From: Christensenella sp. UBA767
GTDB lineage: Bacteria > Bacillota > Clostridia > Christensenellales > CAG-917
Length of the DNA stretch: 9,458 bases
Direction of reading: 5' to 3'
Assembly (NCBI GenBank): GCA_002297185.1
Contig: DBJV01000060.1
Coordinates: 1-9,458 of the forward strand
In this document: positions 1-6,521 of the stretch, one piece after another
Position numbering within the stretch: position 1 is the first letter of the stretch
How the letters are laid out: each line of letters begins with the position of its first letter
The notes under the pieces: model-generated
The model's database searches: none
The model's input: only the letters and a program-made list of their open reading frames with translations
What the model was told of the DNA's origin: nothing
Position numbers and translations under genes: made by a program

Positions 1-105
1 GGCGTGTCCGGAAAGAGGGGGCAATTGCATTAGAGGAGTTATGGTTGCACTTTATTAAAAGGAAACGGCAAACTTTTTCATAAAAACACAATAAACGATA
101 TAAGA
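1..105 (+). other. Upstream stretch, possibly the 3' end of a preceding gene
   Basis: No complete gene can be called here. The frame beginning at base 3 is open from the window edge to a TAA at 81-83 and would give about 26 residues with a helix-like, basic C-terminus (begins RVRKEGAIALEEL). This resembles the end of a soluble protein, but it is too short to identify. A second open frame (base 2 to TAA at 56-58) competes with it, so the choice is uncertain. No GC-rich hairpin followed by a T-run is visible between this stretch and the ecfA1 promoter, so any upstream gene either ends without a recognisable intrinsic terminator or terminates elsewhere. Confidence 0.2.
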
Positions 106-134
106 TTGCAAATCTAAATACTCTGTGGTATAAT
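106..134 (+). promoter_or_regulatory. Sigma-A type promoter of the ecfA1-ecfA2-ecfT-truA operon
   Basis: A -35 box TTGCAA (106-111) is separated by exactly 17 bp from a perfect -10 box TATAAT (129-134). The -10 box is preceded by TGG (126-128), which makes an extended -10 element. With the last -10 base counted as -7, the predicted start site is position 141, the A of the ecfA1 ATG. The promoter therefore predicts a leaderless or nearly leaderless mRNA, which fits the lack of any Shine-Dalgarno sequence before that ATG. Confidence 0.75.
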
Positions 135-140
135 CGCGGT

Positions 141-974
141 ATGTCGCAAATTGTCCTCAAAGGAGTAAGTTATAGTTACTCATTAGGGGAGGGCCGCAGT
201 CTAAAAGCCCTCAAAAACCTGTCTTTTTCCGTTGAGAAAGGCCAATTTGTCGCGCTCGTCGGTATGAACGGCAGCGGCAAATCCACGCTTGCAAAACTTC
301 TCAACGGTCTTTTTATACCCTCGAGCGGCGAAGTGCTTATCGACGGGCTTTCCACTTCTGACGAAAAAAATACGTTTGAAATCCGCAAAAAAGCGGGTAT
401 GGTTTTCCAAAATCCCGACAATCAGACGGTTGCGACGATAATCGAGGACGACGTGGCGTTCGGTCCGGAAAATATCGGTTTGCCGCGCGAAGAAATCGTG
501 GAAAGAGTGAATTATGCTCTCGAGGCTGTGGGGATGAGCGAATATCGCAATCGCTCGGTGTCCAAACTCAGCGGCGGACAAAAGCAAAGAGTGGCAATCG
601 CAGGAGTGCTTGCAATGCGTCCCGATATCCTCATTTTGGACGAATCCACCTCAATGCTCGACCCCAACGGGCGCAAAGAGATTATGGACATTGCCACGAC
701 TCTCAATAAGCAAGACATCACCGTAATAAACATCACTCACAATATGGAAGAGGCAGTGCTTGCGGACAGAATTATCGTGTTGCGCAAGGGCAGAATCGCC
801 GTTGACGGCACGCCCGAAGAAGTGTTTTCGTCGGGACTTTTGGAGGCTTGCGGACTTACTCTGCCGCCAGTTTCGCAATTGTCCGAAAAACTCAAAAGCA
901 AAGGTTTTGTCTTTGACACGCCTATCGTGAACAAGGACAAACTCGTGGAGGAAGTATGTCGGCAATTGAGATAA
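141..974 (+). CDS. ecfA1: Energy-coupling factor transporter ATPase EcfA1
   Basis: This 277-residue protein is one of the two ATPases that power ECF-type vitamin and cofactor uptake. It would sit on the cytoplasmic face, bound to EcfA2 and EcfT. All ABC ATPase motifs are intact: Walker A GMNGSGKST (41-49), Q-loop Gln90 in VFQNPDNQ, signature LSGGQ (143-147), Walker B LILDES with Asp167 and Glu168, and switch His200. The Walker B extension ESTSMLDP is typical of the A1 subunit, and the length is normal for the family. The ATG at 141 has no Shine-Dalgarno sequence and lies at the predicted transcription start, so translation is probably leaderless. The next in-frame ATG (about 264) would remove the N-terminal strands before Walker A, so it is an unlikely start. 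The 3' end overlaps ecfA2 by 19 nt, which implies translational coupling. The subunit assignment is firm. The substrate is unknown, because substrate choice lies with S components that are absent here. Confidence 0.96.
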   Translation: MSQIVLKGVSYSYSLGEGRSLKALKNLSFSVEKGQFVALVGMNGSGKSTLAKLLNGLFIPSSGEVLIDGLSTSDEKNTFEIRKKAGMVFQNPDNQTVATIIEDDVAFGPENIGLPREEIVERVNYALEAVGMSEYRNRSVSKLSGGQKQRVAIAGVLAMRPDILILDESTSMLDPNGRKEIMDIATTLNKQDITVINITHNMEEAVLADRIIVLRKGRIAVDGTPEEVFSSGLLEACGLTLPPVSQLSEKLKSKGFVFDTPIVNKDKLVEEVCRQLR

Positions 975-1837
975 AACATTTGACGTATATTTACTCGCGC
1001 AAGACGCCGTACGAGAAAAAAGCGCTCGACGACGTCAATCTTTGCATTGAAGAAGGCAGTTTCGTGGGCATCGTCGGCGCGACGGGCAGCGGCAAATCCA
1101 CGCTTATTCAGCATCTTAACGGACTTATCAAAGTGCAGGACAAAAAGACGTCGAGCGTTGTGGTGAAAGGTATGTCCGCAACGGACAAAAAGACGCTCAA
1201 AAACCTGCGTTTTAAGGTGGGGATGGTGTTTCAATACCCCGAATACCAACTTTTTGCGGACACGGTGGAAAAGGATATTGCGTTCGGACCAAAGAACATG
1301 AAACTGTCCAAAGAGGAAATCGACGCAAGAGTGCGCAAGGCTATGGACGTGGTGGGACTCGACTACGACCAATTTGCCTCTCGCAGTCCTTTCGACCTCA
1401 GCGGCGGCGAAAAGAGAAGGGCGGCAATCGCAGGCGTTATTGCAATGCAACCCGAAATTCTCGTGCTTGACGAACCCGTTGCAGGACTTGACCCTGCAGG
1501 CAGAGAGGAAATCCTCGCACTCGTGAAAAAACTTCAAAAAGAAGTGTCTCCGACCATAATTTTGGTGTCCCACAACATGGACGATATTGCCGTTATGGCG
1601 GATAGAATAGTTGCGCTCAAAGACGGAAAAATCGTTGCCGACGGCACGCCCAAAGAGGTGTTTTCGGACAGAAAACACATTGAAGAAATAGGGCTTGACG
1701 TGCCTTTTGCCACGCAACTCTCCGATGAGTTTATAGCAAGGGGATACAACCTTCCCAAAGACATTATAAGCCTTGACGAACTCGCCGACGAGCTTGCGAA
1801 AATAAGAGGAAACGAGGGGGTAAAAGCCGATGTTTAA
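956..1837 (+). CDS. ecfA2: Energy-coupling factor transporter ATPase EcfA2
   Basis: The second ECF ATPase (293 aa) is expected to heterodimerise with EcfA1 and couple ATP hydrolysis to EcfT. Visible motifs are Walker A GATGSGKST (41-49), Q-loop Gln93 in VFQYPEYQLF, signature LSGGEKRR (148-155), Walker B ILVLDEP with Asp172 and Glu173, and switch His206. The LSGGEKRR signature and the DEPVAGLDP segment distinguish the A2 subunit from A1. The start at 956 lies inside the end of ecfA1 and is supported by GGAGG at 947-951, 4 nt upstream. The C-terminal 60 or so residues form the usual helical tail of EcfA proteins. The last 8 nt overlap ecfT. Nothing looks degraded. Confidence 0.96.
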   Translation: MSAIEIKHLTYIYSRKTPYEKKALDDVNLCIEEGSFVGIVGATGSGKSTLIQHLNGLIKVQDKKTSSVVVKGMSATDKKTLKNLRFKVGMVFQYPEYQLFADTVEKDIAFGPKNMKLSKEEIDARVRKAMDVVGLDYDQFASRSPFDLSGGEKRRAAIAGVIAMQPEILVLDEPVAGLDPAGREEILALVKKLQKEVSPTIILVSHNMDDIAVMADRIVALKDGKIVADGTPKEVFSDRKHIEEIGLDVPFATQLSDEFIARGYNLPKDIISLDELADELAKIRGNEGVKADV

Positions 1838-2681
1838 GGACGTTGCATTCGGTCAATATTACCCTGCGGATTCGCTTATACACCGCCTTGACGCAAGAGT
1901 GAAAATGATTCTCACTCTGCTGTTCGTCATTGCGATTTTCTTCGTCAAATCATACTTCGGCTTTATGCTCACGGCGGTGGTTTTAATAGGCATCGTATTG
2001 CTTGCAAAATTGCCTATGATGTCCGTTTTGAAGAGCGTAAAAGGCGTGATGTTTATCATTTTATTCACGGCAATACTCAACTTATTCCTTATCAAAAAGG
2101 GCGAAGTTTTGTGGACGTGGAAAATCTTTACAATCACTAAAGACGGGGTTCATACAACCATAAAGATGGTTTTTAGGCTCGTTTTGTTGATTACGGGCGC
2201 ATCTTTGCTTTCGCTTACGACAACGCCCGTTGCGCTTGCGGACGGCGTGGAAAGTCTTATGTCGCCGCTAAAACTTATCAAAGTTCCCGTAAGAGATATC
2301 GCAATGATTATGAGCATTGCGCTGCGCTTTATTCCAACGCTTTTTGAGGAGACGAACAAGATAATTTCCGCACAAAAGGCAAGGGGCGCAAGTTTCGATA
2401 CTGGCGGACTTTTTGCAAGAGCAAAGGCGATGTTGCCCGTGCTTATTCCGCTTTTCGTCAACTCGTTCAGGCGCGCGGACGAACTTGCTTTTGCAATGGA
2501 CGCAAGATGCTACAACGCAACGGAAAATCGCACCAAAATGAAGAAGGCAAAATTCGGCGCAGGCGACGCTTTTGCGATGCTGTTTATGATTGCGTACTTC
2601 GTTGTGATTTTGCTTGAAAGATATTATTTCCCGACGGTGGGTATAAATATCGACCAAATGATTTTCGGAGGGCTTGTATGA
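1830..2681 (+). CDS. ecfT: Energy-coupling factor transporter transmembrane protein EcfT
   Basis: EcfT (283 aa) is the integral-membrane scaffold that links the two ATPases to exchangeable S components. The N-terminus has the family pattern H-R-L-DAR-K (18-25), followed by hydrophobic segments at about 25-60, 72-90, 112-131 and 155-172, and a last TM segment at about 246-264. The cytoplasmic coupling region contains the first Ala-Arg-Gly motif (184-186) in SAQKARGASFD. The second coupling motif reads Ala-Arg-Cys (225-227) in AFAMDARCYN, so the usual glycine is replaced by cysteine. The start is supported by a G-rich Shine-Dalgarno sequence (GAGGGGG, 1814-1820). It overlaps ecfA2 by 8 nt, and its stop overlaps the truA start in an ATGA junction. 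No S component gene adjoins, which is the arrangement expected of a shared group II ECF module. Confidence 0.95.
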   Translation: MFKDVAFGQYYPADSLIHRLDARVKMILTLLFVIAIFFVKSYFGFMLTAVVLIGIVLLAKLPMMSVLKSVKGVMFIILFTAILNLFLIKKGEVLWTWKIFTITKDGVHTTIKMVFRLVLLITGASLLSLTTTPVALADGVESLMSPLKLIKVPVRDIAMIMSIALRFIPTLFEETNKIISAQKARGASFDTGGLFARAKAMLPVLIPLFVNSFRRADELAFAMDARCYNATENRTKMKKAKFGAGDAFAMLFMIAYFVVILLERYYFPTVGINIDQMIFGGLV

Positions 2682-3487
2682 GATACCGCGCGATAATTTC
2701 ATATTGCGGAACGAGGTACGTGGGGTGGCAACGCCAACTCAACGGTCTTTCCGTGCAAGAAGTCCTTGAAAAAGCACTTTCCAAAACTTTCGGAACTCCC
2801 ACGAGCGCAACGGCGAGCGGTCGCACGGACGCAGGCGTACACGCAGAAGGGCAGGTGGTGCATTTCGACGCGGAAACGTCCATACCCACCGACAAAATAC
2901 CTTTTGCCGTCAATACGGAATTGCCCGACGACGTGAGTATGCTCTATTGCGAAGTCGCCGCCGACGATTTCAACGCAAGATTCAACGCCAAGCGCAAGAC
3001 GTATTGCTACAAGATGTACCTTTCCAAACATCGTTTGCCGATGATGGAGGCGACGCACGAACACGTCGTCGTTCCGCTCAACCTCAAAGCCATGCAAGAG
3101 GCGGCAAAAGTTATTGAAGGCACGCACGATTTCAAGTGTTTCGAGGCAAGCGGCAGCGTGGTGAAAAACACCGTCCGCACGGTGTATTCCATAGATATTC
3201 AAACAAAGGAACTTTCCTATGCGTCCGTCATATCCGACGACGCAAAAACCGCAAATCTAAACGGCGCAAATCCCGATTTTATATACGACAGCGAGATTTG
3301 CATATACGTTACGGGCAACGGTTTTTTGTACAATATGGTGCGCATAATCGCAGGCACTTTGCTGTACGTGGGAATTGGCAAACTTACGGTGGATGACGTG
3401 AGGGATATTCTCGAAAAAGGCGACCGCAAAAAGGCAGGAAAAACGCTCTCTGCAAAGGGTTTGCACCTTATCAAAGTGGTCTATTGA
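2678..3487 (+). CDS. truA: tRNA pseudouridine(38-40) synthase TruA
   Basis: TruA converts uridine to pseudouridine at positions 38-40 of the anticodon arm of many tRNAs and acts in the cytoplasm. The protein is 269 aa. It shows the N-terminal strand with YCGTRYVGWQRQ, the catalytic motif ASGRTDAGVHA with nucleophile Asp51, the KRKTYCYKMY strand (105-114) and the C-terminal GNGFLYNMVR core (213-222). The start is fixed by GGAGGG at 2667-2672, 5 nt upstream, and by the 4-nt ATGA overlap with ecfT. It is slightly longer than typical bacterial TruA (about 245-265 aa). The extra length appears to be a loop of roughly 25 residues (about 178-205) between two core strands. The order ecfA1-ecfA2-ecfT-truA is a classic Bacillota arrangement; the rplM-rpsI pair that often follows is not here. 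Confidence 0.96.
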   Translation: MRYRAIISYCGTRYVGWQRQLNGLSVQEVLEKALSKTFGTPTSATASGRTDAGVHAEGQVVHFDAETSIPTDKIPFAVNTELPDDVSMLYCEVAADDFNARFNAKRKTYCYKMYLSKHRLPMMEATHEHVVVPLNLKAMQEAAKVIEGTHDFKCFEASGSVVKNTVRTVYSIDIQTKELSYASVISDDAKTANLNGANPDFIYDSEICIYVTGNGFLYNMVRIIAGTLLYVGIGKLTVDDVRDILEKGDRKKAGKTLSAKGLHLIKVVY

Positions 3488-3540
3488 TAAAAATATTCAA
3501 AATTTTCAAAAATTTGTATGCGTGTTTGCGCTTTACATTA

Positions 3541-3569
3541 TTGACATAAACTAAATTTAGTCTTATCAT
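3541..3569 (+). promoter_or_regulatory. Promoter upstream of glnS
   Basis: A perfect -35 box TTGACA (3541-3546) stands 17 bp before TATCAT (3564-3569), a five-of-six match to the -10 consensus. This predicts a start near 3575-3577 and a glnS leader of about 63 nt. A perfect TATAAT also occurs at 3574-3579, but it has no convincing -35 box at the right distance, so it is at most a secondary start. The promoter sits in the only sizeable gap between truA and glnS. It could drive glnS and the three genes after it, because no other promoter or terminator is evident before 8178. Confidence 0.6.
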
Positions 3570-3595
3570 TAAGTATAATAATTTGATGCGCTATG

Positions 3596-3632
3596 TGCGT
3601 GCGCGGTGCACGCAAAGAATAGCAAAGGCTAT
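3596..3632 (+). promoter_or_regulatory. Two tandem hairpins in the glnS leader with a weak, partly buried ribosome-binding site
   Basis: The first hairpin pairs TGCGTGC (3596-3602) with GCACGCA (3608-3614) across a 5-nt loop. The second pairs ATAGC (3619-3623) with GCTAT (3628-3632) across a 4-nt loop. The only Shine-Dalgarno-like sequence before glnS, AAAGG (3624-3628), lies mainly in the loop and base of the second hairpin, 10 nt before the ATG. Folding could therefore reduce initiation. No T-run follows, so these are not terminators, and no T-box features are visible. A regulatory role is inferred only from position. Confidence 0.35.
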
Positions 3633-3638
3633 ACCTAA

Positions 3639-5264
3639 ATGGACGACAATTCAAGAAACTTTATTGAAGAATTTATCGACGAAGATCTCGCAAGCGGAAA
3701 AGTAGATAAAATTATCACTCGTTTTCCGCCCGAGCCGAACGGATATTTGCATATCGGGCATGCAAAGGCTCTTTGCATCAATTTCGGAATGAAAGAAAAG
3801 TATCACGGCGCATGCAATTTGCGCTTTGACGATACCAACCCTGCAAAAGAGGATGTCGAATATATGGAAAGCATCAAAGCCGACATCAAGTGGCTCGGTT
3901 TTGATTGGGACGAACTTCACAACGCAAGCGATTATTTTGAAAAGATGTACGAATGCGCAGTCAAACTCATCAAAGAAGGCAAGGCGTACGTTTGCGATTT
4001 GAGCGCGGAAGAGATAAGCGCAACCAGAGGCAATTTCAACACTCCCGGCACGGAAAGCCCGTACAGAAACAGGAGCGTTGAGGAAAACCTCGAGTTGTTC
4101 GAGCGTATGAGAAACGGCGAATTTGCCGACGGCGAAAAAGTCTTGCGTGCAAAAATCGATATGGCGTCGCCCAACATCAATATGCGTGACCCCGTTATCT
4201 ATCGTATTTGCCACGCAACGCATCCGCACACGGGTGACAAATGGGTTATCTATCCGATGTACGACTTTGCGCATCCCATCGAGGACGCAATCGAAGGTAT
4301 TACGCACTCGCTCTGTTCGCTCGAGTTTGAAAATCACCGTCCGCTTTACGACTGGGTTACGCTCAACTGCGGTTTTAATCCCAGACCTCGCCAAATAGAG
4401 TTTGCAAGACTCAACCTCACGCACACGGTTATGAGCAAGCGTTTTATCAAGCGTTTGGTGGATGAAAAAATCGTGTGGGGCTGGGACGATCCGAGATTAT
4501 CCACGCTTTCGGGCATAAGAGAAAGAGGTTATACGCCGGAGTCTATCAGAGATTTCTGCTCCCGTATAGGCGTTTCCAAGGCGGACAGCGAAGTGGATAT
4601 CTCCATTTTGGAACATTGCGTGAGAGAAGATTTGAACGCACACGCTCAAAGAGCGATGGTCGTTACAAAACCCTTGAAACTCATCATTGATAATTATCCT
4701 GAAGGCAAGAGCGAGCCTGTGTATATCGAAAACAATCCTCAACAAGAGGGCGCAGGTGTACACGAGACGACGTTCGGCAGAGAATTGTACATTGAGCAAG
4801 ACGACTTCTCGCTCAATCCTCCGCCCAAATACTTCCGTCTTAAACCCGACGGAATCGTGCGCCTCAAAGGTGCGTATATCATAAAATACGTCGGATGCGA
4901 GCAAGACGAGGACGGCAACGTTACAGCCGTTCACGCAGAGTATCTCGAAGGAACGAAGTCGGGCGAAGAGGGTGCAAACATGAAGGTCAAAGGCACGATA
5001 CATTTCGTAAACGCCAACGACTGCGTGGACGTTACGCTCAATATGTTCGATTATCTCATCAACGACGGCGACGGCGATTATATGGACAGAGTCAATCCCA
5101 ATTCGCTCACAGTTCTGGGCGGCAAGGCGGAGAGAATCGTCGGCGAGGCGCCCGTTCATACTAGATTCCAATTCTTGCGCGAAGGTTACTTCATCAAGCG
5201 CAACGACAAAAACGAATTTAACAGCATAGTCGGTCTTAAGGACAGTTTCAAGCCCAAGGCGTGA
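3639..5264 (+). CDS. glnS: Glutaminyl-tRNA synthetase
   Basis: This 541-residue class I synthetase charges tRNA-Gln with glutamine in the cytoplasm. The Rossmann fold carries HIGH at 38-41 in PPEPNGYLHIGHAKA and the KMSKS-equivalent VMSKR at 264-268. The protein is GlnRS rather than GluRS: it has the GlnRS-type segments LRFDDTNPAKEDVEYMESIK (61-80), YPMYDFAHPIEDAIEGITHS (205-224) and ARLNLTHTVMSKR, and a C-terminal two-barrel anticodon-binding region (about 340-541) ending in FQFLREGYF. It matches remembered E. coli GlnRS closely along its whole length. The ATG at 3639 begins the usual short N-terminal extension (NFIEEFIDEDLASGK). The ribosome-binding site is weak. The gene is full length and appears intact. 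Many Bacillota lack GlnRS and instead use Glu-tRNA(Gln) amidation by GatCAB; whether this genome also has GatCAB cannot be seen. Confidence 0.97.
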   Translation: MDDNSRNFIEEFIDEDLASGKVDKIITRFPPEPNGYLHIGHAKALCINFGMKEKYHGACNLRFDDTNPAKEDVEYMESIKADIKWLGFDWDELHNASDYFEKMYECAVKLIKEGKAYVCDLSAEEISATRGNFNTPGTESPYRNRSVEENLELFERMRNGEFADGEKVLRAKIDMASPNINMRDPVIYRICHATHPHTGDKWVIYPMYDFAHPIEDAIEGITHSLCSLEFENHRPLYDWVTLNCGFNPRPRQIEFARLNLTHTVMSKRFIKRLVDEKIVWGWDDPRLSTLSGIRERGYTPESIRDFCSRIGVSKADSEVDISILEHCVREDLNAHAQRAMVVTKPLKLIIDNYPEGKSEPVYIENNPQQEGAGVHETTFGRELYIEQDDFSLNPPPKYFRLKPDGIVRLKGAYIIKYVGCEQDEDGNVTAVHAEYLEGTKSGEEGANMKVKGTIHFVNANDCVDVTLNMFDYLINDGDGDYMDRVNPNSLTVLGGKAERIVGEAPVHTRFQFLREGYFIKRNDKNEFNSIVGLKDSFKPKA

Positions 5265-5294
5265 CTTAACGATAAACAATTTTGTAGGTGAAAT

Positions 5295-6512
5295 ATGTTT
5301 GTTTGTAAAATATGCGGAAACGAAGTAAAACCCGGTCAGGCGTTTTGCGCAACGTGCGGTGCGGACGTAGTTGAGAACTACGAGACCGTTTGCCCCGTAT
5401 GCCACGCAAAGAACAGCGCAGGCAGCAGATATTGCGCAAAGTGCGGCGGTATCTTGTCCGTTATGCGCAAGCCCGTGTGCGCGGTTTGCGGCACCAAGAA
5501 TTTGCCGGGCGCAAAGTTTTGCGTATCTTGCGGCGCTCCGATAGTTGCGGAAAGCGAAACGCACAGCGACGCGGATATGCTCGACGCTCGCAAGACCAAA
5601 TTGCGCCTTGACAATATGGAGCGCGAGAGAATGGCGGCGGTAGATAAAGAGATTGCCGAAAAACGTCAAAAGACAGCGGAAGAGAGAGAAACCGCGCTCT
5701 TGCAAGTTGAGGACTACCGCAAAAAGAGCGAGGAAGAGTACGAGAAAAAGGCGAACGTACTCGAGCAGTACAGACAAAAGCTCAACGAACTCGGCTCCGA
5801 GGACGTGGCTCTTCTCAAGAAGATGTCGGCGGCACTTCAATCCTACGCAAAATATTACGCAGATCCGTATTCTCAAATCGACGAGGACGATATAGAAGGC
5901 GAGACTTACGTTTGCCCTGCGTGCGGAACTATCAATCCGCTCGACGCAACCGCTTGCACGCATTGCGGTCGAGATAAGGCGCGCGCGCTTTTGTTGCTTG
6001 CAAAGAACAAGATTAAACAATCTCCGCCCGTTAAGCGCAAACAAAAAATCGTGCCTCCTCCGCAAGCGGATCTCGAGGTCGAGAAAACGCCCACTTTGGA
6101 CGAGTTTATAGACGATATCAACGCACCAAAACAAGAGACGGTCGCACCGCCCAAGGCAGAGGAGAAGAAGGAAGAGCAAGCGGATTTCTCGGGCCCCAAC
6201 CAAGCGCATTTCGGTGCTTATCCGCCTTATCCTTATCCCTATCCGCCGTACCCGTATCCGTACGCGCAACCGGCGGCTCCGCAGCCTTATCCCGTGCAAC
6301 CGACGGCTGCTCCGCAAGGGCAACCTGCATTCTTTATGGGTGCAGACGGTAAGCCTTATCAAATGCCGCCCATCGTGCAGCCCGTGGCTTTCGTGCCGTA
6401 CGTGACGCAAGAGCAACCGCTTATGCAATACTCGCCCGTGATCGAGGAAAAACGCACGGTGCAAAGACCTATTGTAGCAACTCCAAGCAAAGGTTCAAAC
6501 AAGAAAAACTAA
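5295..6512 (+). CDS. Four-zinc-ribbon protein with coiled coil and Pro/Tyr-rich C-terminus, function unknown
   Basis: I do not recognise a characterised homologue. The 405-residue protein has no signal peptide or TM segment and should be cytoplasmic. Three N-terminal zinc ribbons of the double-zinc-ribbon type use C-x2-C-x10-C-x2-C: Cys4/7/18/21, 33/36/47/50 and 62/65/76/79, at an exact period of 29 residues. A charged, Glu/Lys/Arg-rich coiled coil follows (about 98-168). A fourth ribbon with the same spacing (Cys207/210/221/224) comes next, then a basic Pro-containing linker. The disordered tail contains two copies of YPPYPYP (309-322) and the segment PIVQPVAFVPYVTQ (359-372). The latter recurs in the protein encoded at 7327-8181. 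The start is supported by AGGTG (5286-5290), 4 nt before the ATG. It lies 30 bp after glnS and 9 bp before the next gene. The architecture suggests a scaffold or adaptor, perhaps binding nucleic acid or a membrane partner; this is inference. Confidence 0.88.
   Translation: MFVCKICGNEVKPGQAFCATCGADVVENYETVCPVCHAKNSAGSRYCAKCGGILSVMRKPVCAVCGTKNLPGAKFCVSCGAPIVAESETHSDADMLDARKTKLRLDNMERERMAAVDKEIAEKRQKTAEERETALLQVEDYRKKSEEEYEKKANVLEQYRQKLNELGSEDVALLKKMSAALQSYAKYYADPYSQIDEDDIEGETYVCPACGTINPLDATACTHCGRDKARALLLLAKNKIKQSPPVKRKQKIVPPPQADLEVEKTPTLDEFIDDINAPKQETVAPPKAEEKKEEQADFSGPNQAHFGAYPPYPYPYPPYPYPYAQPAAPQPYPVQPTAAPQGQPAFFMGADGKPYQMPPIVQPVAFVPYVTQEQPLMQYSPVIEEKRTVQRPIVATPSKGSNKKN
6219..6263 (+). repeat. 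Tyr/Pro coding repeat, two units of YPPYPYP plus one Tyr
   Basis: Two adjacent 21-nt units (6219-6239 and 6240-6260) encode the identical heptapeptide YPPYPYP, and a further Tyr codon follows. The units differ at four positions, all synonymous third-codon positions. The tract lies in the low-complexity tail of the zinc-ribbon protein, residues 309-323. Such a stretch should be extended or disordered and is a plausible docking surface. Confidence 0.8.
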
Positions 6513-6521
6513 CGGCGTATT

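Noticed and set aside
31..58. AGAGGAG followed by ATG at 41, resembling a ribosome-binding site and start.
   Set aside because: The frame stops after five codons (MVALY), so it encodes no meaningful product; it may be a gene remnant or chance.
737..1717. A 326-codon minus-strand frame opposite ecfA1 and ecfA2.
   Set aside because: It is antisense to two intact, motif-complete ATPase genes and shows no domain of its own.
3136..3396. An 86-codon + strand frame within truA.
   Set aside because: It lies out of frame inside an intact truA and has an Arg/Gly-rich, domain-free composition.
3488..3520. A/T-only inverted repeat after truA (AAATTTT and AAAATTT) considered as a terminator.
   Set aside because: The stem contains only A-T pairs and is not followed by a clean T-run, so it would be very weak.
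3541..3579. TTGACA (3541-3546) paired with the perfect TATAAT at 3574-3579 as the glnS promoter.
   Set aside because: The spacer would be 27 bp, far beyond what sigma-A-type polymerase accepts; TATCAT at 3564-3569 gives 17 bp.
4497..6464. A 655-codon open frame on the minus strand opposite glnS and the zinc-ribbon gene.
   Set aside because: It spans the 3' half of one clear gene and most of another, has an Arg/Leu/His-rich composition with no recognisable domain, and arises from the codon bias of the + strand genes.
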